Positions 24,462-31,479 of a stretch of 33,295 bases of DNA are shown one piece after another. The position numbers and the translations under genes are program-made. Positions within the stretch are counted from its first letter, which is position 1. Each line of letters starts with the position of its first letter. The stretch covers positions 325,875 to 359,169 of the forward strand of contig NZ_LOPW02000018.1 of the NCBI RefSeq assembly GCF_001469875.2. The letters run 5' to 3'. Under the pieces are notes generated by a model that searched no databases, was not told the DNA's origin, and worked only from the letters and a program-made list of their open reading frames with translations. This DNA comes from Haloferax marisrubri (GTDB lineage: Archaea; Halobacteriota; Halobacteria; Halobacteriales; Haloferacaceae).

Positions 24462-24478
24462 ATTCGCATATACCGAAT
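24462..24478. promoter_or_regulatory. Candidate IclR operator, copy 1
   Basis: ATTCG (24462-24466) and CGAAT (24474-24478) flank a 7-base spacer. The same arms and spacing recur at 24593-24609. It lies about 150 bases from the amidohydrolase start and 150 from the IclR start. Confidence 0.55.
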
Positions 24479-24591
24479 CAGTACAGAGGTGGATACGAGG
24501 CGTCTGTAGTTCCCAATAAGCCGCGAAAGTGGCTCGTCTATATTCACAATATCTCTCGTCCCACGACCACGTGATAAACCATGGACAAGAA

Positions 24592-24610
24592 GATTCGACA
24601 ATTCCGAATC
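24592..24610. promoter_or_regulatory. Candidate IclR operator, copy 2
   Basis: GATTCG-N7-CGAATC lies 19-37 bases before the IclR ATG, where TATA/BRE would be, so binding should repress the regulator itself. Its core is identical in arms and spacing to copy 1. IclR proteins bind such dyads as dimers or dimer pairs. Confidence 0.6.
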
Positions 24611-24628
24611 TATTTGTGATGGTACAAC

Positions 24629-25408
24629 ATGGATTCAGTCATGACCGACGATGCAAACAGGCCGGTGAAAGCCTTGTTGACGATGGATGAAGTCGTTAAT
24701 GTGCTGGACAACGCTGGAAGAATGGGTGTGACAGAAATCGCAGAGCGCCTCGACCGCCCGCAGAGTGTCGTCCACGACTACTTGAGCACGCTGACACAAT
24801 TAGGGTACGTCGTCAGGACGAACGGGAAATACGAGCTCGGACTCCACTATCTCGAACTCGGGGGGCGGGTCCGCGACCGTATTCCACTGTACCAGGTGGC
24901 CCGGCCTGAGGTCCAACGACTCGCCGAGGAGTCGAGTAGTGAAAGTGTCACACTCTGTGTCGAAGAAAGAGGGATGTGTGTGGCCCTTGACGTCGTCCAG
25001 AGTAACGAGAGTATTACCTACGATTGGAGTCCCGGCTCGTACTTTCACATGCATCTTTCGGGCGCTGGCAAGGCGATGCTCGCAAGTTATCCCGAACAGC
25101 GAGTCGAATCGATTCTCGACAATCACGGCCTCCCAGCGCGCACGGAAAAGACCATCACCGAGAGAGCTGAACTGTACGAAGAACTCGAAGAAGTCCGAGA
25201 ACGTGGTGTCAGTTTCGAACGCGGAGAGTACAATACTGGGATGCATACTATCTCCGCACCCATCCTCGACGAAGAAGGAAAAGTCCTCGGTGGGTTGAGC
25301 GTCTCCGGCCCGGCACATCGGATGAACGAACCTGACGTCGAAGCAGAACTCGAAGACAAACTGCTTTCGTCGGTCAACATCATCGAACTGAACTACAACG
25401 CCCGGTGA
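24629..25408 (+). CDS. IclR-family transcriptional regulator (module A)
   Basis: A 259-residue regulator. The N-terminal winged helix (residues about 15-75: GVTEIAERLDRPQSVVHDYL, TLTQLGYVVRTNGKYELG) precedes the IclR effector domain (YEELEEVRERGVSFERGEY, APILDEEGKVLGGLSVSGP), which binds small organic acids or aromatics in known members. The ATG at 24629 is used; a second at 24641 is possible. It diverges from the amidohydrolase-Rieske-BCCT operon and is expected to respond to its substrate or an intermediate. It shares a similar plan with the IclR gene at 26260, so the two modules carry sister regulators. Confidence 0.9.
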   Translation: MDSVMTDDANRPVKALLTMDEVVNVLDNAGRMGVTEIAERLDRPQSVVHDYLSTLTQLGYVVRTNGKYELGLHYLELGGRVRDRIPLYQVARPEVQRLAEESSSESVTLCVEERGMCVALDVVQSNESITYDWSPGSYFHMHLSGAGKAMLASYPEQRVESILDNHGLPARTEKTITERAELYEELEEVRERGVSFERGEYNTGMHTISAPILDEEGKVLGGLSVSGPAHRMNEPDVEAELEDKLLSSVNIIELNYNAR

Positions 25409-25454
25409 GCGAACCTCCACTCGTACACGCTATATGTTGTGGGTACCAATATAT

Positions 25455-25779
25455 TGCAACCAGAACCCGATTATGCTGATCACATGTCAGTATACTTTGT
25501 CGAACCGGCGGTCTTCTCTGATATGTCCTCGGAGATGCGCATCGCGCAAGAGGAATCTTCGGGCCGGCTATCGGTGTCATTCCTGTGAATTCCTACGACG
25601 GGGCGGTTACCATTACAAGCGATGCGAAATACGGACTCTGGGCAAGCATCGTTACGGAGATCCCCAGCGAGGCACCTCAGTTCGTTGACGGCGTCGAAGC
25701 TGGAGTCATCAAGGTCAACGAGAAGACTGCCGGCCTCGACTTCTTCACGACGTCGAAGACAGTATACCCCAACTACTGA
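25455..25779 (+). pseudogene. Aldehyde dehydrogenase C-terminal relic
   Basis: The frame reads VYFVEPAVFSDMSSEMRIAQ plus EE, then a one-base deletion near 25554 shifts to IFGPAIGVIPVNSYDGAV, continuing with GLWASIVT and VEAGVIKVNEKT. The next bases jump directly to AGLDFFTTSKTVYPNY and a stop. Intact enzymes of this class have about 25-30 residues (the VPFGG region) between these last two blocks, so an internal deletion is evident. The N-terminal two thirds, including the catalytic Cys region, are absent. The nearest relatives by eye are the ketoglutarate-semialdehyde dehydrogenase-like haloarchaeal enzymes. It probably once served a pathway encoded here. Confidence 0.82.
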
Positions 25780-26259
25780 GCAGAGCCCCGCCCGTCTTTT
25801 TGCCACTCTGTTTCTCATTGCTAACTACGTCACTAGGTAGTTCCGTTCTACACGACGGTGCTTTTAGAGACCGTTCTACGTGCACGAACGATTCAATTTT
25901 TGCCGGTTTACTCGATATCGGGCACAGGACATTACAAAAATACAATTGTAATATTTGTTTCCAGAAAGCAGCATACGAAGAGTAGTTTTCGAACCGCACA
26001 ATCGAAATTAAGATAGCTATACGTAGAGGGCGTTCGATACTGTCGAACGGCTTGTCAATTAGGAAACGCTCCATGACATCCGCAGATACAATATACATAT
26101 GACCGACAAAGAAGCCGTGAACTGGTCTCGGTTAGATTGCTTGTCTGAGGGCGAACACAGTCGTTCCCAATCGGGGGTACGAACTAGTGTCTCAGAACAC
26201 GACGCATCTAATTTCGTGATGCGAAACAATAAAGTCCTTCGTGAAACTAGAGGTGGTAT
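25780..26259. other. AT-rich spacer with several dyads
   Basis: No gene is recognised in 480 bases. Notable dyads are ATTACAA-N8-TTGTAAT (25931-25952) and CGTTCGA-TACTG-TCGAACG (26031-26049, arms of 7). CCGTTCTAC is repeated directly at 25843 and 25871. TGTCTGAGG, part of the shared module B motif, occurs at 26142-26150. A 66-codon plus frame (26099-26299) overlaps the IclR start and lacks family character. Confidence 0.5.
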
Positions 26260-27036
26260 ATGCCACACAAAGCTAAGAATCCCATCAACTCCGATTTGAC
26301 GTTGCTCAAAATCCTGAACGGACTGGAAGAACTGGGCGGAGGACGCATCCAAGACATCGTCAACAAGACAGGAATCACGAAAAGTACGGTCCACAACCAC
26401 CTCAGTACGCTCCGTCAGCAGGGGTTCATCGTTAAGGACGGAGACCAGTACTACCTGGGGCTACGGTTCCTCAGGCTAGGGGAGGTCGCACGAAACCGCG
26501 GGCCGCTGTTCTCGTTCGGTCGCCCGGAAGCGGACAAAGTCGCCAACGAGACGGGAGAACTAACCAACTTATCGACCGTAGAACACGCCCGAGGTGTCTA
26601 TCTCTACCGGACTCAGAGCGAGCAGGAAGTGCGGTTTTCGACGGCCGCCGGCGAGTACCACGACCTCCACTGCTCCGCGACGGGAAAGGCGATACTTGCC
26701 TTCTCGCCGGAGTCGGTATTAGATAAATTCGAGGACATCCACGGTCTGACGAGATACACCGAGAACACCATCACGAACCGTGAGGAGTTCGAAGAAAGTC
26801 TCGAAACCGTTCGCGAACGCCAACTCGCGTTAGACCTTGAAGAGTACGAGAAGGGACTTCGGTGTGTCGCCTCCCCGATTCTCGACAAGGACGACCGCGC
26901 GCTCGGCGCAATCAGCGTCTCCGGGCCGGCGATGAAATTCACCGGAGAGTACTATCGTGAAACGCTCGCAGAAGCCGTTAAAAGCGCTGCAAACGTCATC
27001 AGTCTCAACATCACGCGGAGCGAGGAAACCTACTAA
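26260..27036 (+). CDS. IclR-family transcriptional regulator (module B)
   Basis: A 258-residue regulator with a winged helix (NSDLTLLKILNGLEELGG, IVNKTGITKSTVHNHLSTLR) and an IclR effector domain (YEKGLRCVASPILDKDDRAL, GAISVSGPAMKFTG). It lies 104 bases upstream of the amidohydrolase gene on the same strand, which has its own TATA box, so it is likely transcribed separately and regulates module B. It is related to the IclR protein of module A but has diverged in the ligand pocket, consistent with a different or overlapping effector. The ATG at 26260 is chosen; nothing upstream in frame looks coding. Confidence 0.9.
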   Translation: MPHKAKNPINSDLTLLKILNGLEELGGGRIQDIVNKTGITKSTVHNHLSTLRQQGFIVKDGDQYYLGLRFLRLGEVARNRGPLFSFGRPEADKVANETGELTNLSTVEHARGVYLYRTQSEQEVRFSTAAGEYHDLHCSATGKAILAFSPESVLDKFEDIHGLTRYTENTITNREEFEESLETVRERQLALDLEEYEKGLRCVASPILDKDDRALGAISVSGPAMKFTGEYYRETLAEAVKSAANVISLNITRSEETY

Positions 27037-27064
27037 TCATCCAGGAACGAGCTGTTTCGTGTGG

Positions 27065-27116
27065 CAAAACGTTTTGAAGTGCCTCTAGAATTCTGTCTGA
27101 GGAGAACATTTATAAC
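27065..27116 (+). promoter_or_regulatory. Promoter of the module B catabolic genes
   Basis: A 12-base perfect palindrome CAAAACGTTTTG (27065-27076) is followed by CTGTCTGAGGA (27093-27103) and a TATA box TTTATAAC (27109-27116), 25-32 bases before the ATG at 27141. CTGTCTGAGGA recurs exactly, at nearly the same distance from TATA, before the ABC transporter operon at 29787, marking a likely shared regulator site. Confidence 0.65.
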
Positions 27117-27140
27117 TATTGTATCTAACATTGGAGTCGT

Positions 27141-28301
27141 ATGGCTGACCAAAGCAAACGACTCGCCGAACGTAGTGAGCAAGCCAGGTCAAACCCCCTC
27201 GCAGACCAGCTCAAGGAAGTGCCGGTCATCGACATGGACGTTCACACGTCCTTCAGAAACGAGGAAATCCAACGAGACCTACTGAAACATCTCGACGATC
27301 CGTACAAGCGAGAAATTGAGTACTACCTGCAGCCGGGAACGTCCTCGTACGACGGGATGTACCCGACGGACAACTACAACCGCGACCTGAGCGGGAAACT
27401 CCCGACGGAACTGATGCAGGTCACGGATCCAAAAGAGGACATCGACGACGTGCTGTCGAGGGAGTTCCACGTCGACTACCCCATCGTCAACATGCTGCCG
27501 GAACTCAACATGGTCCGGCAGACCGACAAGGCGGTAGCACTCAACGAGGCAGCCAACAAGGTGCTCGTCGAGCGGTTCCTCGACGGACACGACAACTTCT
27601 ACGGCCTGGCGTCGGTCGTCCCACACGACCCGGCGGCCGCCGCCGAGGAAATCGACCGCTTCGCCAGCGAGGACCAAATCTGCGGCGTGTTCCTGAACTC
27701 GACGGGGACGAAGACGCCACTCGGCGACGAGAAGTACGACCCAATCTACCGCGCGGCGGAGGACAACGACCTCCCCGTCGTCTTCCACGGGGCAGCGGCT
27801 CCGGGACTCGCCCTCGATTTCCCCACGCTCCAACACGAACTGCAGACGTACATGGCGAACCACGCGCTCGCACACGTCTACTCGCAGTTCCTGACGCTGA
27901 CGAGCCTCTTCGAGAACGGGACGCCGGCGAAGTTCCCCGGTGTCGACTTCGTGTTCCAGGAGGCGGGCATCGCGTGGCTCTCGCTCATCTTCCGTCTGAA
28001 CCGGGAGTACAAGCAGCGCCGGAGCGAGGTTCCGCTGCTGGAGAAGACACCGGAAGAGTACGTTCGTGACCAGTTCTACTTCGCTACGCAGCCGCTCGAC
28101 GAGCCGAACGACCCGGTCATGATGAAACAACTCGTGGAGATGTGGGGCGGCGACGTGCTCATGTTCGCGACGGACCACCCCCACTTCGACATCGACAACA
28201 CGGAAGCGCTGCTGAAATACCTCGGCAACTTCTCCGAGGAGGACCGTAACAAGGTGTTGTACGGAAACTCGGCAGAAGTCTTCGACATCGACGTCTCATG
28301 A
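27141..28301 (+). CDS. Amidohydrolase-fold metalloenzyme (module B)
   Basis: A 386-residue paralog of the module A enzyme. Metal-ligand candidates are D33-x-H35 (VIDMDVHTSF), the His in LPVVFHGAA, the Glu of FQEAGIAWLS where ACMSD-type enzymes have a His, and D345 in FATDHPHFD. Additional histidines in MANHALAHVYSQF could shape a second metal site. The Rieske gene begins 4 bases before its end (ATGA overlap), the tightest coupling in the module. By analogy with AibH1/AibH2, it could be an oxygenase subunit; decarboxylase or hydrolase activity is the conservative alternative. The coding DNA here is distinctly more GC-rich than in module A, hinting at a different history. Confidence 0.88.
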   Translation: MADQSKRLAERSEQARSNPLADQLKEVPVIDMDVHTSFRNEEIQRDLLKHLDDPYKREIEYYLQPGTSSYDGMYPTDNYNRDLSGKLPTELMQVTDPKEDIDDVLSREFHVDYPIVNMLPELNMVRQTDKAVALNEAANKVLVERFLDGHDNFYGLASVVPHDPAAAAEEIDRFASEDQICGVFLNSTGTKTPLGDEKYDPIYRAAEDNDLPVVFHGAAAPGLALDFPTLQHELQTYMANHALAHVYSQFLTLTSLFENGTPAKFPGVDFVFQEAGIAWLSLIFRLNREYKQRRSEVPLLEKTPEEYVRDQFYFATQPLDEPNDPVMMKQLVEMWGGDVLMFATDHPHFDIDNTEALLKYLGNFSEEDRNKVLYGNSAEVFDIDVS

Positions 28302-28696
28302 GCCAGAACGCACAAAATCTTCCGCTCGACGACGACGAACACGTCGTCGCGCGGTCCGACGAACTCACCGACGGCGAACGCGTCATCGCGCTCCTGAACG
28401 GAAAGGAAATCGGCGTGTTCAACATTGACGGCGAGCTGTACGCCTACCCGAACTGGTGTGCTCACCAGGGCGGTCCCCTCTGTGAGGGGATGGTGAGCGG
28501 GACCGTCGAGGCGGAACACGACCGAGACACCCTCACGACCGAACTCGAGTGGTGTCGAGAGGGAGAGATTCTCAGCTGCCCGTGGCACGGCTGGGAGTTC
28601 GACGCCACGACCGGCGACTGCCTCGTCGACGACGGCTGTAAACTCCGGTCCATTCCCGTTCGCAACGAATCCGGCTACGTTGTCGTCACGCTGTAG
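28298..28696 (+). CDS. Rieske [2Fe-2S] ferredoxin (module B)
   Basis: A 132-residue soluble Rieske protein with ligands C54-x-H56 (NWCAHQGGPLCEG) and C94-x2-H97 (CPWHGWEFD). The insertion between the two ligand loops is longer than in classic ferredoxins and carries a further Cys (LEWCREGE). It lacks the late CxxC insert of the module A protein. Start and stop overlap by 4 bases with the amidohydrolase gene, implying equimolar production. No Rieske oxygenase alpha subunit or ferredoxin reductase is in the window, so the neighbouring amidohydrolase is the best candidate electron acceptor. The reductase would have to be supplied from elsewhere. Confidence 0.91.
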   Translation: MSQNAQNLPLDDDEHVVARSDELTDGERVIALLNGKEIGVFNIDGELYAYPNWCAHQGGPLCEGMVSGTVEAEHDRDTLTTELEWCREGEILSCPWHGWEFDATTGDCLVDDGCKLRSIPVRNESGYVVVTL

Positions 28697-28755
28697 TCGC
28701 CATTTGAGAACCACACCGCACCACGTACCACAACAACCCACACCAACCCAAACTG

Positions 28756-29442
28756 ATGATCAACCAATCCTCCTCAGAGAGAGAACGAGAAGTCGACAAA
28801 GAACTGCTCGCCAAATACGAAGGCCTGTACACGCCGGCGGTGGCGGACGTGATGCACGAGTACGGCTACGAAGAGCAGACGCTCGACCCCGAAATCACAC
28901 CGCTCGACGACGACATGACTGTCGTTGGGAGCGCCTTCCCCATCGTCGGGCGACCGAACCGAAGCGTCAACGCCGACGAGGTCCTCAGGCGCTTCCTCGA
29001 GATGCACGAGGACGTCCCCAAAGACGGCGTCATGATCTACGACACCAACGACACGAACTCGGCCCATCTCGGCGAGCTTGAGGTAACCTCGCTCCAACCG
29101 TCGGGCGTGGCCGGTGCCGTCATCGACGGCGGCGTCCGCGACACGAGCGTCATCCGAGAGCGCGGCTTCCCCGTGTTCAACCGGTACACTACTCCCGTGG
29201 ACTGCATCTTCCGCTGGGAGCTGCTCGACTGGGGCACCGACGCGGTCGTCGGCGGGGTCGAAGTCTCGCCGGGAGACATCGTCGTCGGCGACGGCGACGG
29301 CGTCGTCGTCGTTCCCCAGGAAATCGCCGAGGACGTCGCCGAGGACGCCCATGAGATGGCGTCGTCCGAGGACGCCGTCCGTGCCGCCCTCGAAGACGGC
29401 GTCGAGGCGTTCGACGCCTACGAGGAACACGAGACGTTCTAG
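28756..29442 (+). CDS. RraA-family protein, likely 4-hydroxy-4-methyl-2-oxoglutarate/oxaloacetate aldolase type
   Basis: A 228-residue protein of the RraA/HMG-CHA aldolase fold. The signature is GVAGAVIDGGVRDTSVI with R128 and D129 placed to bind Mg2+ and the substrate carboxylate, preceded by the GELEVTSLQPSG loop and followed by FPVFNRYTTPVD. Family members cleave hydroxy-oxo acids to pyruvate or decarboxylate oxaloacetate; the E. coli RraA protein instead binds RNase E, which archaea lack. The enzyme reading is therefore favoured. It follows the Rieske gene by 59 bases on the same strand and could act on a late pathway intermediate. The acidic C-terminal helix is a haloarchaeal addition. 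Confidence 0.85.
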   Translation: MINQSSSEREREVDKELLAKYEGLYTPAVADVMHEYGYEEQTLDPEITPLDDDMTVVGSAFPIVGRPNRSVNADEVLRRFLEMHEDVPKDGVMIYDTNDTNSAHLGELEVTSLQPSGVAGAVIDGGVRDTSVIRERGFPVFNRYTTPVDCIFRWELLDWGTDAVVGGVEVSPGDIVVGDGDGVVVVPQEIAEDVAEDAHEMASSEDAVRAALEDGVEAFDAYEEHETF

Positions 29443-29786
29443 GCGTTTCGAGACGACAGCGGAGCGTCCCATAACAACCTGCGAAGGACGACGACGCCGC
29501 GACACCCAAATGGGTGAGCACGGAGCAGCACGCTAGTTAATCGCTCGGAAAGACGGGAGTGCGTCGGGAGCTAGTCCGTTCCCGCGAGACCGGATTCCGA
29601 GGTCACTCGGCGGCTGCTCCGATCCGCTGGACGGGGGCGAGAGAGGGCGGTCATGTTACTTAGATGCGATCTGTGAATGTCCGTGCGCACATTGTCTAAG
29701 ACGCGTAGCGTTCGCCCAGTTTGGGCGGCAAAAACTGTCTGAGGATAAATTATAAATATCCCCAACCCAGTTCATCAGGATGAATC
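29443..29786. promoter_or_regulatory. Control region of the module B ABC importer
   Basis: No gene is recognised in these 344 bases. They hold a hairpin-forming dyad CGCCCA-GTT-TGGGCG (29713-29727), the shared motif CTGTCTGAGGA (29735-29745) and a TATA box TTATAAATA (29750-29758), 29-37 bases before the binding-protein ATG. The importer thus has its own promoter, probably controlled together with the catabolic genes. Confidence 0.62.
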
Positions 29787-30728
29787 ATGCACAACAGTAG
29801 GAGAGCGTTCCTTCAGTCAGCGGGAGCAATCGGTATCGCGAGCATGGCGGGCTGTTCCAGTATCGTAGATGGCGGCGGCAGCGGCGACAGCATCACCATC
29901 GGTTCGAAGCAGTTCGCGGAACAGGAGATTCTCGGGCACATGGCAATTGCCGCACTCCGGGAGAACACCGACCTGACGGTCAACGACGAGACGGGACTCG
30001 GCGGCACCTCCCAGTGCTTCAACGCGCTCAAGAACGACGAAATCGACTGCTACTGGACGTACACCGGGACGCTCTGGCATCAGATCCTCGGGGAGTCGAA
30101 CGTCATTCCCGACGGCGAGAAAATATACACCGAGTCGAAAAGCGCCGCCGAAGACGAGTGGGGACTGACGCTGACCGAACCCACGGGGGCTGACGCGTCG
30201 TGGACTATCGTCTCCCGACCCGACTGGGCAGAAGAACACGGTATCCAAACGATCAGCGACTTCGCCTCGTACGTCAACGACGGGAACACCGACATGACGT
30301 TCGTGTCCTACACGGAGTACGCAGAGCGGGAGGACGGTTTGCCTGCCCTCATCGACGACTACGGCATCGAGCAGTCCGCGTGGGACGAGGTGAAACTTCG
30401 GAAGGTCGGATACGGCGGCCTGAACTACCAGATTCTCAGCGACGGCCAGGCCGTCGCGACCTCTGGCTGGCAGACGCAGCCACAGATATACAAGTACGAC
30501 CTGCGCATCCTCGACGACGACAAGGGGCACTTCTCGAAGTACTGGATCGTCCCGATGATCCAGCAGGCTGCTGTCGAGGAGAATCCTGTCGTCAAGAAGA
30601 CGCTCAACGAGGTGGCACCGAGCGTCACGACCGAGAAAATGCAACAGATGGCGCTCGAAGCTAGTGAGGAAGACAGAGACCCAGCGAGCATCGCTCGCGA
30701 CCACCTGAGCTCCGAAGGTCTCATCTGA
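29787..30728 (+). CDS. Glycine betaine/choline-type ABC transporter binding lipoprotein (OpuAC/OsmF-like)
   Basis: A 313-residue extracellular binding protein. The signal is twin-arginine (R5-R6 in NSRRAFLQ) with lipobox SMAGC and lipidated C23. The mature part starts with ITIGSKQFAEQEILGHM, the hallmark of the quaternary-amine binding protein family, and includes the second-lobe block DEIDCYWTYTGT. Family ligands are glycine betaine, choline, carnitine, proline betaine and related compounds, held by aromatic residues. It is the first of four importer genes; the permease begins one base after its stop. The catabolic neighbours suggest the ligand is a growth substrate. Confidence 0.92.
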   Translation: MHNSRRAFLQSAGAIGIASMAGCSSIVDGGGSGDSITIGSKQFAEQEILGHMAIAALRENTDLTVNDETGLGGTSQCFNALKNDEIDCYWTYTGTLWHQILGESNVIPDGEKIYTESKSAAEDEWGLTLTEPTGADASWTIVSRPDWAEEHGIQTISDFASYVNDGNTDMTFVSYTEYAEREDGLPALIDDYGIEQSAWDEVKLRKVGYGGLNYQILSDGQAVATSGWQTQPQIYKYDLRILDDDKGHFSKYWIVPMIQQAAVEENPVVKKTLNEVAPSVTTEKMQQMALEASEEDRDPASIARDHLSSEGLI

Positions 30729-30729
30729 C

Positions 30730-31479
30730 ATGCAACCGACGACATCCCTCGAAGCGGCTCTCACCGCCCTCACGACGGTGACATTGAACTCCACGCTTGG
30801 ATCGTACCAGTCGTTTGTCTCCCGGTACGCCGGCGACTTGCTCGTGTTGACGCTGGAGCACATCGATATCATCGCGATTTCGATGTTGCTCGCGATACCA
30901 ATCGGTATCTCTCTCGGCGTCCTGATAACGTTCAACGACACCGCGGCCACAGTCGTTCTCTGGCTCGCCGGCGTCGCCATGACCGTCCCGAGTATCGCGC
31001 TGTTCGGACTGCTCATTCCCGTCTTCGGAATCGGGGAACCGCCAGTCATCGTCTCGCTGGTGCTGTACTCGCAACTACCACTCGTCAGGAACACCTATGT
31101 CGGGCTCAACGGCGTCGACGACGCAGTCATCCAGTCCGGTCGGGGGCTCGGTATGACTCGAATAGAGCGCCTTCGACAGATACAGGTTCCGATGGCGCTC
31201 CCAGTTATCATGACTGGGCTGCGGAACGCCGTCGTTATCATCATCGGCGTCGCCGCCATCGGGGCGTTCGTCGGGGCCGGTGGATTGGGAGATTTCATCT
31301 TCCAAGGCATCCGCGAGCGCAACATCCCGATGATCGTCGTCACGACCGTCGTGCTCGTGGTGCTGACGCTGGCGTTCGATTACTGCTTCGCGGTCAGCGA
31401 GCAGTTGTTCAGACTTCGTAACGGAGAGCAGATAGACAAAGCACGACCGACCCGCGCGATTTGGAGGATACTCTCATGA
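30730..31479 (+). CDS. Quaternary-amine-type ABC transporter permease 1 (OpuBB/OpuCB-like)
   Basis: A 249-residue permease with about five to six membrane helices. The coupling motif is QSGRGLGMTRIERLRQIQVP, the EAA-type loop of this family, and GAFVGAGGLGDFIFQGI is the conserved block after it. It has a longer N-terminal extension than the second permease. The ATG follows the binding-protein stop by one base, and its TGA overlaps the ATPase ATG in ATGA, so production is coupled. It pairs with the permease at 32503 to form a heterodimeric channel. Confidence 0.92.
   Translation: MQPTTSLEAALTALTTVTLNSTLGSYQSFVSRYAGDLLVLTLEHIDIIAISMLLAIPIGISLGVLITFNDTAATVVLWLAGVAMTVPSIALFGLLIPVFGIGEPPVIVSLVLYSQLPLVRNTYVGLNGVDDAVIQSGRGLGMTRIERLRQIQVPMALPVIMTGLRNAVVIIIGVAAIGAFVGAGGLGDFIFQGIRERNIPMIVVTTVVLVVLTLAFDYCFAVSEQLFRLRNGEQIDKARPTRAIWRILS

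Larger units (their letters stand above)
24314..24628. promoter_or_regulatory. Divergent control region of module A and its IclR gene
   Basis: This AT-rich 315-base spacer holds the minus-strand TATA box (24341-24350, 28-37 bases before the amidohydrolase ATG) and two copies of the dyad ATTCG-N7-CGAAT, listed separately. An A-tract (about 24444-24451) lies between the promoter and the first dyad. I see no gene in it. Confidence 0.6.

Noticed and set aside
27279-28184. Minus-strand frame of 301 codons opposite the module B amidohydrolase
   Set aside because: Antisense shadow of a gene with clear metal-ligand motifs and operon overlaps.
29817-31094. Minus-strand frame of 425 codons opposite the binding protein and permease genes
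   Set aside because: Antisense shadow; the plus strand has a Tat lipobox, family motifs and tight operon spacing.
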